Assembly (NCBI RefSeq): GCF_963666145.1
Contig: NZ_OY762614.1
Coordinates: 2,404,001-2,468,000, forward strand
Source: an uncultured Desulfobacter sp.
GTDB taxonomy: Bacteria; Desulfobacterota; Desulfobacteria; Desulfobacterales; Desulfobacteraceae
Direction: 5' to 3'
DNA: 64,000 bases
Shown here one piece after another: positions 8,707 through 17,274 of this stretch (position 1 is the first letter of the stretch; each line of letters starts with the position of its first letter). The translations under genes and the position numbers were made by a program. Under the pieces are notes generated by a model that worked only from the letters and a program-made list of their open reading frames with translations, made no database searches and was not told where the DNA came from.

Positions 8707-10707
8707 TTAAATTGTAAAGCGATTGACCATTTCTTTGAGGCTGCCCGCAAGGTTGGACAGTTGGACGGCGCTTTCCCTGACTTTGCCGCTTCCCTGATTC
8801 ATTTCTTCTGCAGATTGGTTCACCTGGGTGATATCCACATTTACCTCGGCCACTACCGCAGAGGTCTGGTTGACACTATCATTGACGTCCTGGACGCCGA
8901 CTGCGGCCTGGCTAATATTATTTGTAATCTCACTTGTGGTGGCAGATTGTTCTTCAATGGCCGTTGCCACCGAGGTTACAATTTCATTGGTTTCGTTGAT
9001 AATGGAAACAATGGATTTGATGGCTTCAATGGATTCCAGGGTCGTATTCTGAACACCTGCAATTTTGTCGCTGATATCACGGGTTGCATCGGCGGTCTGA
9101 TGGGCCAGGGCCTTAATCTCCCCTGCTACCACGGCAAATCCTTTTCCGGCCTCACCGGCCCTTGCCGCTTCGATGGTGGCATTGAGCGCCAGAAGGTTGG
9201 TCTGTTCTGATATGTCTGAAATCGTTTCCGTCACCTTATTGATTTCTGACGCAGACCGTCCAAGCTCATCCACCCGGGTTAAAACAAGTTGGGCCATCTC
9301 CACCGCATTTGAAGTGGTTTCACTTCCTTTGGCAGTATTCCCGGCAATTTCATTGATGGTGGCGGCCATCTCTTCCACGGCAGAGACAATGCTCTGTATA
9401 TTTGCCGAGGTCTGTTCCGTTGCCGCAGCCACACTGCTCATATTGGTTGCCATCTCCTCGGAAGCTGCCGCCACACTGCTTGAACGCTGGGCCGTCTGCT
9501 CCGCATTGCCTGCCATCTGCTCTGAAACGCCGGCAAGTTCGCTCGAAGACAAATCAAGGGTCTGCACCCCTGAATTGATATCTTTGAGCATTCGGGCCAG
9601 ATTTACTGCCATATGATTCATGCTGGCATAGACCCCTCTATTTTTAAGACCGGTCTCATCAAAATCCGCGGCAAGATTCCCATTGGCAATGCGCTCTGTA
9701 ATTTCGGCAATCTCACGGGGATCAGCCCCCAGCTGTTTCATCACGCCCCGGGTAATCGCAAAAACAATACCAATGACAAGAACAATTGCCCCAAGACTGA
9801 TCAATGCAATAATTAAGACCGCCTGATGATTAGCAGCCCGGAGCCTGGGACCGATTTTATCCTGCAGGGCTTTGATGTCCGTTTCCAGGTGTTCCGTCTT
9901 CTGGGAAATTTCCTTGCCGCTGTCGACCAGAACATCGATAACAATCTTATCAAGTTCATGAACGGTTTTAACCAGCTCATCAAAGGAGATCAGATATCCC
10001 GCTTTTTCATTTTTGACGATCGCGAGCAATTCCCTTCGTTTGGGATTTTCCAATTTACTGTCCAGGACATCCAGGCTTTCTGTAAGCGTCTGAAATTCTT
10101 CATGGGCCCGGTCAGCGACAGCCGGATCATTGGTATCCATAAATTTCTGCATATACAAGCGCCCCACAAGGAAATCCCTTAAAACAAGTCCGGCGCAATA
10201 GGCCGCTGTGACATCGCCGTCTTGATTTGCCGAGGTCATAATTCCCGTAAGTGCACTGACGATGGCCGGCCCTTTAACATCAAGGCTGTCCGTAATCAAC
10301 TCATCCCGTAAATGCCTCAAATTGACCGCCTGTTCAAATCCGTTCTTGTAAACGGATATACTTTTGTCGATCTCTTTGACGGTTTCAGCCCATTCCGGTT
10401 TTGTTATCCTTTGTTTGGAGATCTCCATCCATTGCGTTAAAGCCTCCCAGCGCGTGTTAAAAGCGATAAGACTTTCTTGGCTGCCGTTGTAAATATAATT
10501 TACGGCACTGATCCGGGCCTCCAGCAAATCCGAGATGATTATTCCGCCGTTACTGGAAGCCAAGGCCGCTTCCCTGTATTGGTCAAACCCCTTTGACGCC
10601 CTGTCCAGCGAGACAAAACCAACCAGGGCAACAACCAGCATTAATGCCGTGACAATTGAAAAACTGAGGATCAGTTTTATCCTCAGTGATATGTTTTCCC
10701 ACTTCAT
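8707..10707 (-). CDS. Methyl-accepting chemotaxis protein with large helical sensor domain
   Basis: A 666-aa receptor. One membrane segment is at about 10-30 and the second at about 296-318 (VLIIALISLGAIVLVIGIVF), leaving about 265 residues outside. The sensor is predicted almost wholly helical and resembles helical-bundle (HBM/four-helix) receptors. HAMP follows, then the coiled-coil with the tip EQTNLLALNATIEAARAGEA. The C-terminus ends EMVNRFTI without an obvious CheR tether. An AAAGGAG site precedes the start. It lies between cheW (33 bases upstream) and the frameshifted receptor (14 bases downstream). The ligand is unknown. Confidence 0.88.
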   Translation of the reverse strand: MKWENISLRIKLILSFSIVTALMLVVALVGFVSLDRASKGFDQYREAALASSNGGIIISDLLEARISAVNYIYNGSQESLIAFNTRWEALTQWMEISKQRITKPEWAETVKEIDKSISVYKNGFEQAVNLRHLRDELITDSLDVKGPAIVSALTGIMTSANQDGDVTAAYCAGLVLRDFLVGRLYMQKFMDTNDPAVADRAHEEFQTLTESLDVLDSKLENPKRRELLAIVKNEKAGYLISFDELVKTVHELDKIVIDVLVDSGKEISQKTEHLETDIKALQDKIGPRLRAANHQAVLIIALISLGAIVLVIGIVFAITRGVMKQLGADPREIAEITERIANGNLAADFDETGLKNRGVYASMNHMAVNLARMLKDINSGVQTLDLSSSELAGVSEQMAGNAEQTAQRSSSVAAASEEMATNMSSVAAATEQTSANIQSIVSAVEEMAATINEIAGNTAKGSETTSNAVEMAQLVLTRVDELGRSASEINKVTETISDISEQTNLLALNATIEAARAGEAGKGFAVVAGEIKALAHQTADATRDISDKIAGVQNTTLESIEAIKSIVSIINETNEIVTSVATAIEEQSATTSEITNNISQAAVGVQDVNDSVNQTSAVVAEVNVDITQVNQSAEEMNQGSGKVRESAVQLSNLAGSLKEMVNRFTI

Positions 10708-10740
10708 TTTATATAAATTCTCCTTTAATCTTTCTAATGC

Positions 10741-11169
10741 TTAAAAATATCGTTTTGTTTCTAAAACACCCACCAGATGATCCCGGGTTTTCAGGGTGCC
10801 TTTAAAAAAATTTTTCTGTGCCCCGTTCAAATTCCCGGGAGCGGGTCCGATCGCAGCGCTGTCCGCACGGATGACGGTATCAATCTCATCGATCATCAGG
10901 CCGATGTATTCTTTTTCATTAAAAAGGATGATCACCTGATTTTCCGGTTTCCTTTCCACGGGTTTGAGTCCCAGTTTTCTGCCTGTGTTGATTACAGTCA
11001 CAATATGCCCCCTTAGATTCATGATGCCCTCAACATAGTCAGGCGTCCTGGGAACTGCTGTGATGTCGAACACCTTGGTGACCTCCTGGGTATCAAGAAT
11101 ATCCAGCCCGATCATTGTCTCGTTGATTTTGAAGACTAAAAATTGGATCTCTTGGGATGTGGATGTCAT
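10741..11169 (-). CDS. cheW: CheW chemotaxis coupling protein
   Basis: A 142-aa single-domain CheW. Typical family features are FLVFKINETMIGLDI at the start, VPRTPDYVEGIMNLRG (the receptor/kinase-binding loop) and EYIGLMIDEIDTVIR. It should link the two receptors encoded downstream to a CheA kinase. No cheA is present in the window, so the kinase must be encoded elsewhere. Its ATG overlaps the stop of the upstream tandem-CheW gene (ATGA), suggesting translational coupling. Confidence 0.92.
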   Translation of the reverse strand: MTSTSQEIQFLVFKINETMIGLDILDTQEVTKVFDITAVPRTPDYVEGIMNLRGHIVTVINTGRKLGLKPVERKPENQVIILFNEKEYIGLMIDEIDTVIRADSAAIGPAPGNLNGAQKNFFKGTLKTRDHLVGVLETKRYF

Positions 11170-12221
11170 GCGTCGCCCCCTTGTATCAAGTGGGCCAAGG
11201 CCGTTACATCAAGCAGCAATACGGTGTTGTCGTTTAAAATAATTGCCCCTCTCACCGGCGGCGTGTTGAAAATTGATGTATCAATTTTCCCGCGTAACTC
11301 AATGGTGTCAATCGGCGGCCGGACTTTGAGACCGGCAAGGGTGCCGCCGTGCTTGAATACAATGACCTCCTGGCGTTCAGCGTGATTCAGTTCACCGCAC
11401 CTTATCGCCTGGGACAATTCAAACACAGGCAATACGCCGCCGCGGTATTGCACGAACTCTCTTGTTCCTGTTTTTTCGAAATCCGAACATTTAAACCGTT
11501 CCAGGCGTTCAACAGCGTCCAGATCCACGGCAAAACACTCGGTGCCGGCATTCCTGAACGTGAGCAGGGAAAGGGTTTCAAAATCGGTCTGGGGCCTGAG
11601 GGTGGCATCATGGGAGACCGCATCCGCTATCGTCTCGGCAATCCGGGACAGATCCCCCCCGCGCGCCACATGGTCAATATCCATGACAAGGGCCGCCTCC
11701 TGGCTTTTGAGTATGGTCGTTCCAAGGTAAATTTTTGACGGAGCGATGTATCTGCCCGCAGGAAAGACAGGGATCTCTTCCGAATCATGAAATTTGTCGA
11801 CGACAAGTCCATATTCATAAGCGTCTGAATAAACGATGGCAATGTTGATAGCACTTGAACGGCTTGTTCTTCTGTCCTTTTCCTGCCTGCAGATAAAATT
11901 CTCTTTATCCTCAGGGGGCCTATTATCTCCAGTGGTCAGATGCCTAAGGGATCTCCTGTCGGCAACCTGTTTCCTCCTGTCTTCTTTGACCTGTTCATCA
12001 GAGGCCACATAAGTTTTCTCGACGCCCAGTACATCCGCAAGATCTATCAGGGGCAAAAATCGTTGCCTCAACCTGACCACCGGCGATGTTCCGACGCTGT
12101 CTATCTTTTGCTTGACCTCAGCTGCAGGGATTCTGACAAGTTCTTTTAACTTTTTGCGGGGAATCGCATATTTCCCCCGGCCAAGGGTTACGATCTGACT
12201 TGAATGATAGTCCATATCCAT
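11166..12221 (-). CDS. Tandem CheW-like domain protein
   Basis: A 351-aa protein with two CheW-like segments and no kinase, Hpt or receiver domain. The first (about 1-200) has VVRLRQRFLPLIDLADVLG and later YGLVVDKFHDSEEI and LVMDIDHV, as in CheA P5 regions; it is interrupted by a charged linker at about 75-120. The second (about 215-350) has FAVDLDAVERLERF, YRGGVLPVFELSQAI and GAIILNDNTVLLLDV. It may be a bivalent coupling protein or scaffold in the receptor array. ATG overlaps are seen with cheW downstream, and the unknown 128-aa gene ends 8 bases upstream. A second possible ATG lies two codons downstream. Domain boundaries are my estimate. Confidence 0.75.
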   Translation of the reverse strand: MDMDYHSSQIVTLGRGKYAIPRKKLKELVRIPAAEVKQKIDSVGTSPVVRLRQRFLPLIDLADVLGVEKTYVASDEQVKEDRRKQVADRRSLRHLTTGDNRPPEDKENFICRQEKDRRTSRSSAINIAIVYSDAYEYGLVVDKFHDSEEIPVFPAGRYIAPSKIYLGTTILKSQEAALVMDIDHVARGGDLSRIAETIADAVSHDATLRPQTDFETLSLLTFRNAGTECFAVDLDAVERLERFKCSDFEKTGTREFVQYRGGVLPVFELSQAIRCGELNHAERQEVIVFKHGGTLAGLKVRPPIDTIELRGKIDTSIFNTPPVRGAIILNDNTVLLLDVTALAHLIQGGDA

Positions 12222-12229
12222 CCATCACG

Positions 12230-12616
12230 TTAAAGTTCATATGAATTTCGGGTCATTTTTTTCAAAACGCGGTTCAGCGCTTCATCACCATCTCTTATTC
12301 CGGCAATGTAGCGTGGGCTAAGTTGAACGGCTAACCGCATCATCTCTTCGGATTGTTCGGGCACAACAAGAACCAGCTTTTTATCCTCTACCAACCCGTT
12401 CAATTGTATCAGTTCCAGTAAACGACGCTTTGAATCGGCCAGGAATATATGGATTTCATCTTTTACGGTGCCGGGCACCTGCCTTAGCCGCAATTGAAGT
12501 GTCCTGACGGTTTGAAATAATTCTATTTCAACACCGGGCCACTGCTGAATAATGCTTTGGCTAAAACAACTGCCGAGCGTCAGCGTTGCTCTATGACAAA
12601 AAATGATGAATCGCAT
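12230..12616 (-). CDS. Unknown protein opening the chemosensory operon
   Basis: This 128-aa protein is not recognised. It has no signal peptide or membrane helix. The pattern of hydrophobic strands (RFIIFCHR, VEIELFQTV, EIHIFLAD, KLVLVVP, YIAGI) alternating with helices suggests a small alpha/beta fold, possibly a degenerate receiver; LADS would sit where the phospho-acceptor aspartate is expected. That is inference only. It is the first gene of the operon, 8 bases from the tandem-CheW gene, so a role in chemosensory signalling is likely. Confidence 0.65.
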   Translation of the reverse strand: MRFIIFCHRATLTLGSCFSQSIIQQWPGVEIELFQTVRTLQLRLRQVPGTVKDEIHIFLADSKRRLLELIQLNGLVEDKKLVLVVPEQSEEMMRLAVQLSPRYIAGIRDGDEALNRVLKKMTRNSYEL

Positions 12617-12672
12617 TGTTTTCCAATTTTACTGAATTGACACGCCTGTTTTTTATATAGGCCTATCTCGAT

Positions 12673-12689
12673 ATCAACTTCCGTGCCAA
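12673..12689 (-). promoter_or_regulatory. Sigma-54-like promoter of the chemosensory operon
   Basis: On the minus strand the sequence is TTGGCACGGAAGTTGAT. The -24 element TTGGCACG is perfect and GG is ten bases from the -12 element, but TTGA replaces the usual TTGC. The predicted start would be about 45 bases before the first gene. A sigma-54-type activator is encoded next door. Confidence 0.45.
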
Positions 12690-12851
12690 CGTCAAAATCT
12701 TAAAATAATTAAATTATTTCAAGCTATTGAACACAAACAAGACAAATTCATTTTGTGAGAGATATATGACAATATGACGGCAGGCAGGTGTGGTATGGGA
12801 GTACAAATGTAAAAATCGCCAGGAAAATCAGGCGTCAGGGAGAATCAGTGA

Positions 12852-12878
12852 GATAAAAATTTCAGTGAGATTTTTATC
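12852..12878 (-). terminator. Weak hairpin after the response-regulator gene
   Basis: GATAAAAAT and ATTTTTATC form a 9-bp A/T-rich stem 6 bases past the regulator stop. There is no U run after the stem, so termination is uncertain. Confidence 0.25.
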
Positions 12879-12883
12879 ACGGG

Positions 12884-14278
12884 TCAGACTTCGGAATCTT
12901 TGAATTTCCGTAAAAGGGCATACAAATGACCTTTTGAAAGGCCGGACAACTCGCACGCCGTTTTTACATCCCCCTCAACAAAAGTCATCAACTGGGTGAT
13001 ATACGCTTTTTTCTGGGCCTCCAGAAACGATTTTAAATTCATCTCCTGGAAAGGGATTTGTTCAGGAAATGAGTGGGGCTGGTCCAATTTGGGTTCGTTA
13101 TCTAATTTTATGTTGATATTATATTGACGGATATGATCGGGCAGGTGTCGGGAATATAATTTTCCGCCACCGTAACTGTATGCACAGGCATGGTTAACGG
13201 CACTGAGCAGTTCTCTGACGTTTCCCGGCCAGTGATAAACCAGCAGGGCTTTCATAAATTCAGGGGTGTCTTCATAGGAGACGTCGGTATCCGGATTTTC
13301 ATTTTGTTTGATAAAATGCCTGGCCAGAAGCGGAATATCCGATTTGCGTTTGTTTAACGGCGGAATCTCTATTGTTATGGCATTGATTCTAAAGTAAAGA
13401 TCTTCCCTGAAGGTTTTGTTGTCAACCATCTGCTTCAGGTCGCGGTGGGTGGCCGACACCAGCCTGAAATCACATGACACTTCCTTTTTGGCGCCAATGG
13501 GACGAAATTTTTTTTCCTGGAGCACCCTTAAAAATTTTTTCTGGAGTGCAAGTGATAGCTCGCCGACTTCATCCAGGAAGAGCGTGCCCTTGTCCGCCAG
13601 CTGAACCAAACCGAATTTATCTGAATCCGCACTGGTAAATGCCCCTTTTTTATGGCCGAACAAAACACTTTCGGCAAGATTTTCCGGCAATGCCGCACAA
13701 TCAACGATAATAAACTCATTGTCCCGGCACGGGCTGTTTTGGTGGATGGCCTTGCCGAACAGTTCCTTGCCGGTTCCGGTCTCACCACTGATGAGTACGG
13801 GCACCCTGGTTTGCGCCGCTTTAAAAACCTTTTCAAGACAGCTTTTGATCAACTGGCAGTCGCCGATAATATGGGATCTTTTGAGCGTCTTTGTCCGATT
13901 TGTCTCTTTTTTCTCGCGGCGATACATCAACGCCCGGTCAAGGGAGCGTTCAAACTCCTTGTAAGAGCCTCCTTTGGGGATATAATCCCAAACGCCTGAT
14001 TTGATGGCAATATCGGCACCGCCTTGATCCCCGTAACCGGTGATCACAATCACCTCGGGTTTGGAGGGGTGGGTGTTAATCTTCTGGATGTATTCCAGGC
14101 CGTCTCCGTCCGGAAGATTTACATCCAGAAAAACAACATCAAACGTGGTTGAAAACAGTCGATCAAGCCCTTGTTGAAGCGTCAGGCAAAAATCAACCCC
14201 AAGCCCTTTTTTTACAAAGGCTTCCGAGAGCATTTCGCACAGCTCCCGGTTGTCATCAATAATCAATATGTTCGCCAT
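12884..14278 (-). CDS. Sigma-54-dependent response regulator (NtrC family)
   Basis: A 464-aa protein with three domains. The receiver spans about 1-120 with phospho-acceptor D52, T80 and K102. The AAA+ domain spans about 135-365: Walker A GETGTGKE (165-172), Walker B GTLFLDEVGE, and the sigma-54 contact loop as GAFTSA (212-217) rather than the usual GAFTGA. A Fis-type helix-turn-helix lies at the C-terminus (DVKTACELSGLSKGHLYALL). The hybrid kinase gene ends 28 bases upstream, so the two form a two-component pair. The divergent position of a sigma-54-like promoter before the chemosensory operon makes that operon a plausible target; this is inferred. The serine in the loop is an uncommon but probably tolerated change. 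Confidence 0.9.
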   Translation of the reverse strand: MANILIIDDNRELCEMLSEAFVKKGLGVDFCLTLQQGLDRLFSTTFDVVFLDVNLPDGDGLEYIQKINTHPSKPEVIVITGYGDQGGADIAIKSGVWDYIPKGGSYKEFERSLDRALMYRREKKETNRTKTLKRSHIIGDCQLIKSCLEKVFKAAQTRVPVLISGETGTGKELFGKAIHQNSPCRDNEFIIVDCAALPENLAESVLFGHKKGAFTSADSDKFGLVQLADKGTLFLDEVGELSLALQKKFLRVLQEKKFRPIGAKKEVSCDFRLVSATHRDLKQMVDNKTFREDLYFRINAITIEIPPLNKRKSDIPLLARHFIKQNENPDTDVSYEDTPEFMKALLVYHWPGNVRELLSAVNHACAYSYGGGKLYSRHLPDHIRQYNINIKLDNEPKLDQPHSFPEQIPFQEMNLKSFLEAQKKAYITQLMTFVEGDVKTACELSGLSKGHLYALLRKFKDSEV

Positions 14279-14306
14279 GGATTTTGACCCCTGTCAGTTA
14301 ACGCGC

Positions 14307-16697
14307 TTAGGAATTATTATCCAGCACCTGCCTGACTTTTACCAGAAGATCATTTTTATTAAACGGTTTCTGGATAAAGGAAATATTTTCATCGATCACA
14401 CCGTGGCAGGCAATAGCATTGTCCGGATATCCCGACATGTAAAGCACCTTGATATTCCCATCCAGGCTGCTGAGCGTATCAAACAACTCCTTGCCGTTCA
14501 TTTCCGGCATGATGACATCAGTCACCAGCAGATGGAAGGATTCATCCCTGGCCGCCCATGTTTCAAGCGCGGCATTACCGTTTCCAGCCGTGAATACCGT
14601 GTAACCGCTGTCCATTAAAATTTCAGCGGTAAGATCACGCACATCATCGTTGTCTTCGGCCAGCAGGATGGTTTCAGTACCTTTTAAATCCTTTATTTGT
14701 TCTTTTGGCAAAGCAGGTTCAGAATCCGTTCCCGAGGCATAGGGCAGATAGACTTTAAAAACCGAGCCCTTGTCCAACTCGCTGTACACCCAGATATTGC
14801 CCCGATGCTGCTTAACAATACCATAGACCGTGGCCAGTCCCAACCCCGTGCCTTGTGTTCCCTTGGTAGAGTAAAAAGGTTCAAAAATTTTATTGCAGAC
14901 ATCCTGGTCCATACCATGCCCGGTATCAACAAAGCTCATTAAAACATACGCTCCGGGCTGCACACCGGGATGTCTGGATGCATATGTTTCATCCAATCGG
15001 GCCATATCCGTATTTATGGTCAGGGTCCCCCCGGACGGCATGGCATCAGCGGCGTTGACCGCCAGGTTCATGATGATCTGCTCAAGCTGATTCCGGTCCG
15101 CCATGATTGTCTTTGCGCCGGGGGAATCGTTTATTTCAATACGGATGTCCTCCCGGATGGTTCGACGAAGCAGCTTTTTAAATGCAGAGATCACCTTGTC
15201 CACATCTATCAGACTGAAATCCAGTGTCTGTTTCCGGCTAAACGCCAGCAGCTGGCTGATCAAACTCCTGGCGCCCTGCCCGGCCTGATAGATGGATTTA
15301 AGTTTTTTCTGATGGGATGCATTTTTGTCTATTTCCTCCATGAGTATCTCACAATACCCTAAAATCGGGGTAAGCAGATTGTTCAGATCATGGGCCACGC
15401 CCCCGGCAAGGCGCCCGATGGATTCCAGCTTCTGGGATAGATTCAGTTGGGTTTGAAGTTCTAATTTTTCTTTCTCTGCTCTTTTAAGCGCAGAGATATC
15501 ACGAACAAAATTGACGAACGTTCCCCCCTTATTCGGCAGGTGTTTTACACTGACTTCGACATCATATAGACTGCCGTCCTTTTTTCTGTGCCTGGTATTA
15601 AAACGGTCATGCCCCCTTTTTTTTACGAGCGCAACTTCAGATGCAATTTCATCCGGCGTCATGCGGCCTTCAAGCTCAAACAGGCTTATTGAAAGCAGTT
15701 CTTTTTCATTGTAGCCGCTCATCTGACGGTAGGCTGCGTTGATTTCCAAAACCCGGCCATTCGAATCTGTCAGAAGGAACCCGTCCTCGGCAGTCTGAAG
15801 AATTGTTTTATACTCAATTTCTTTGGCCAGCAGCGCCGCTTCCTGTTCCTTGCGGCTGGTGATATCCCTGAAATACCCGAGGACACGCTCCCTGCCGTTT
15901 TCATCCCTGACGCGCTCGGCCTCTGTCTGTATCCATATTTCTCTTCCTTTGGTGGTGGTAAAAGGCATTTCAAGACAGAATGGAATTCCGTGGTCAATAC
16001 ATTTTGTGAAGGCATCCCAAACCACCGGCTTGTCCGCCGGATGAAAACAGGCAAGGCCTTTCTGGATGAGATCGTTTGAATCATAAATTTTGAGGTCAGG
16101 CGCCATATCGTGTATCCGAAAGACCTCTTCGGTCCAAAACGTCGTCTGGGTGTCGAGGTCTAACTCCCAGGCACCGATTTTGGCCAGACGCTGGATGGCC
16201 GTTGACAGTTTCCGGCTCAGTTGAAGCTCTCTTTCAATCTTTTTTCGGAGGCTGATATCCCTGGCCATGATAACAATCCGCTTTCTGCCCTCAAATTCCA
16301 ATGTTTTCAGGGCAACCTCCAACCAAAAAAAATCACCGTTTTTTTTCCTGGCCTGCCATTCGAATAACAGATTTTCACCCTGTGCTGCGCGCCGTATTTT
16401 TTTATGGAACGCGGCCTGATCATACGGAGGCATCTCGCCGCAAAAAGATGAGACACCCAGCACAAGCATCTCGTCCCTGGTATAACCGAAACAGTCCACG
16501 GCTTTCTGATTCACCGCAAGGACGTGCCCATCCCGGGCATCGTGAAGGAATACGGCATCATTTGCCGCATCGAACAGTGCCATATAGGTATTAACCGTTT
16601 TTTCCAGCTCAAGTTTCACCTTCCGGTATTCGCTATCGTCATCCGCAATCGCATTGGATTGCTTTTTTGGCTCTTTATTAAAATCCTGATTAGACAC
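14307..16697 (-). CDS. PAS-domain hybrid sensor histidine kinase
   Basis: A 796-aa soluble kinase with no membrane helix. Three PAS domains lie at about 35-150, 165-285 and 293-405, two ending in the typical RDIS/RDIT segments. The dimerisation domain carries GGVAHDLNNLL with H436 as phosphorylation site. The ATPase domain has NLAVNAADAM, DTGHGM and GTGLGLATV. A C-terminal receiver has D727 (VTDVIMPEMNG). It is the presumed partner of the downstream sigma-54 regulator. The C-terminal receiver suggests phosphorelay or feedback. The cytoplasmic PAS sensors suggest redox, gas or small-molecule input, but no cofactor-binding residue can be assigned. Confidence 0.9.
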   Translation of the reverse strand: MSNQDFNKEPKKQSNAIADDDSEYRKVKLELEKTVNTYMALFDAANDAVFLHDARDGHVLAVNQKAVDCFGYTRDEMLVLGVSSFCGEMPPYDQAAFHKKIRRAAQGENLLFEWQARKKNGDFFWLEVALKTLEFEGRKRIVIMARDISLRKKIERELQLSRKLSTAIQRLAKIGAWELDLDTQTTFWTEEVFRIHDMAPDLKIYDSNDLIQKGLACFHPADKPVVWDAFTKCIDHGIPFCLEMPFTTTKGREIWIQTEAERVRDENGRERVLGYFRDITSRKEQEAALLAKEIEYKTILQTAEDGFLLTDSNGRVLEINAAYRQMSGYNEKELLSISLFELEGRMTPDEIASEVALVKKRGHDRFNTRHRKKDGSLYDVEVSVKHLPNKGGTFVNFVRDISALKRAEKEKLELQTQLNLSQKLESIGRLAGGVAHDLNNLLTPILGYCEILMEEIDKNASHQKKLKSIYQAGQGARSLISQLLAFSRKQTLDFSLIDVDKVISAFKKLLRRTIREDIRIEINDSPGAKTIMADRNQLEQIIMNLAVNAADAMPSGGTLTINTDMARLDETYASRHPGVQPGAYVLMSFVDTGHGMDQDVCNKIFEPFYSTKGTQGTGLGLATVYGIVKQHRGNIWVYSELDKGSVFKVYLPYASGTDSEPALPKEQIKDLKGTETILLAEDNDDVRDLTAEILMDSGYTVFTAGNGNAALETWAARDESFHLLVTDVIMPEMNGKELFDTLSSLDGNIKVLYMSGYPDNAIACHGVIDENISFIQKPFNKNDLLVKVRQVLDNNS

Positions 16698-16904
16698 TGT
16701 TCGTTCCTAAGATGAGTAAATCTTAGAGTCTGTTTGAAAATGATTTAAGCAAGTTTTACAAAGGAATATAAAAGGATACTGTACATGGATGGGTAAAACA
16801 ACAAAAAATTCAAGGCTGGACACCAGATCCGGCATCATTTATGTGATAAAGAATATTTTAGCAGGATGACACATTTTCTATGTGCCCGGATTTTGTGTCC
16901 ACCA

Positions 16905-16940
16905 ATTAAAAAGGCTTCCAGCGAAACGCTGAAAGCCTTT
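16905..16940 (-). terminator. Terminator downstream of the tRNA-Phe/tRNA-Glu pair
   Basis: AAAGGCTTCCAGCG pairs with CGCTGAAAGCCTTT (one mismatch) around an AAA loop at 16910-16940. On the minus strand it is followed by a T run, placing it about 10 bases after the tRNA-Glu 3' end. Confidence 0.7.
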
Positions 16941-16949
16941 ATTTTTAAA

Positions 16950-17027
16950 TGGCGTCCCCAAGGGGATTCGAACCCCTGTCGCAGGCGTGAAAGGCCTGTG
17001 TCCTGGACCGGGCTAGACGATGGGGAC
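16950..17027 (-). tRNA. tRNA-Glu (anticodon TTC)
   Basis: The minus strand folds as a cloverleaf: acceptor GTCCCCA/TGGGGAC, anticodon stem CAGGC/GCCTG around loop CTTTCAC (anticodon TTC), T-arm AGGGG-TTCGAAT-CCCCT. CCA is encoded (16950-16952). Confidence 0.96.
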
Positions 17028-17051
17028 GTACATCTGTATATGTAATTTGAA

Positions 17052-17127
17052 TGGTGCCCAGGAACAGAATTGAACTGCTGACACGGGGATTTTCAGTCCC
17101 CTGCTCTACCGACTGAGCTACCTGGGC
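17052..17127 (-). tRNA. tRNA-Phe (anticodon GAA)
   Basis: On the minus strand: acceptor GCCCAGG/CCTGGGC, D-arm AGCTCAGTCGGTAGAGC, anticodon stem GGGGA/TCCCC around loop CTGAAAA (anticodon GAA), T-loop TTCAATT. CCA is encoded. It lies just upstream of tRNA-Glu, probably in one transcript. Confidence 0.96.
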
Positions 17128-17274
17128 CCATGAGCGAAAGAAACTAATCGAATTTTAGGCGTCTGTCAACACTTTTTTGAAAACAACTGAACAACAAAGC
17201 CCCGGACACGATTATCCGGGACTTTGGCATTGTGAGACAGAAAGTTGCAACGATGTTACGGTTCAGTCGAGATG

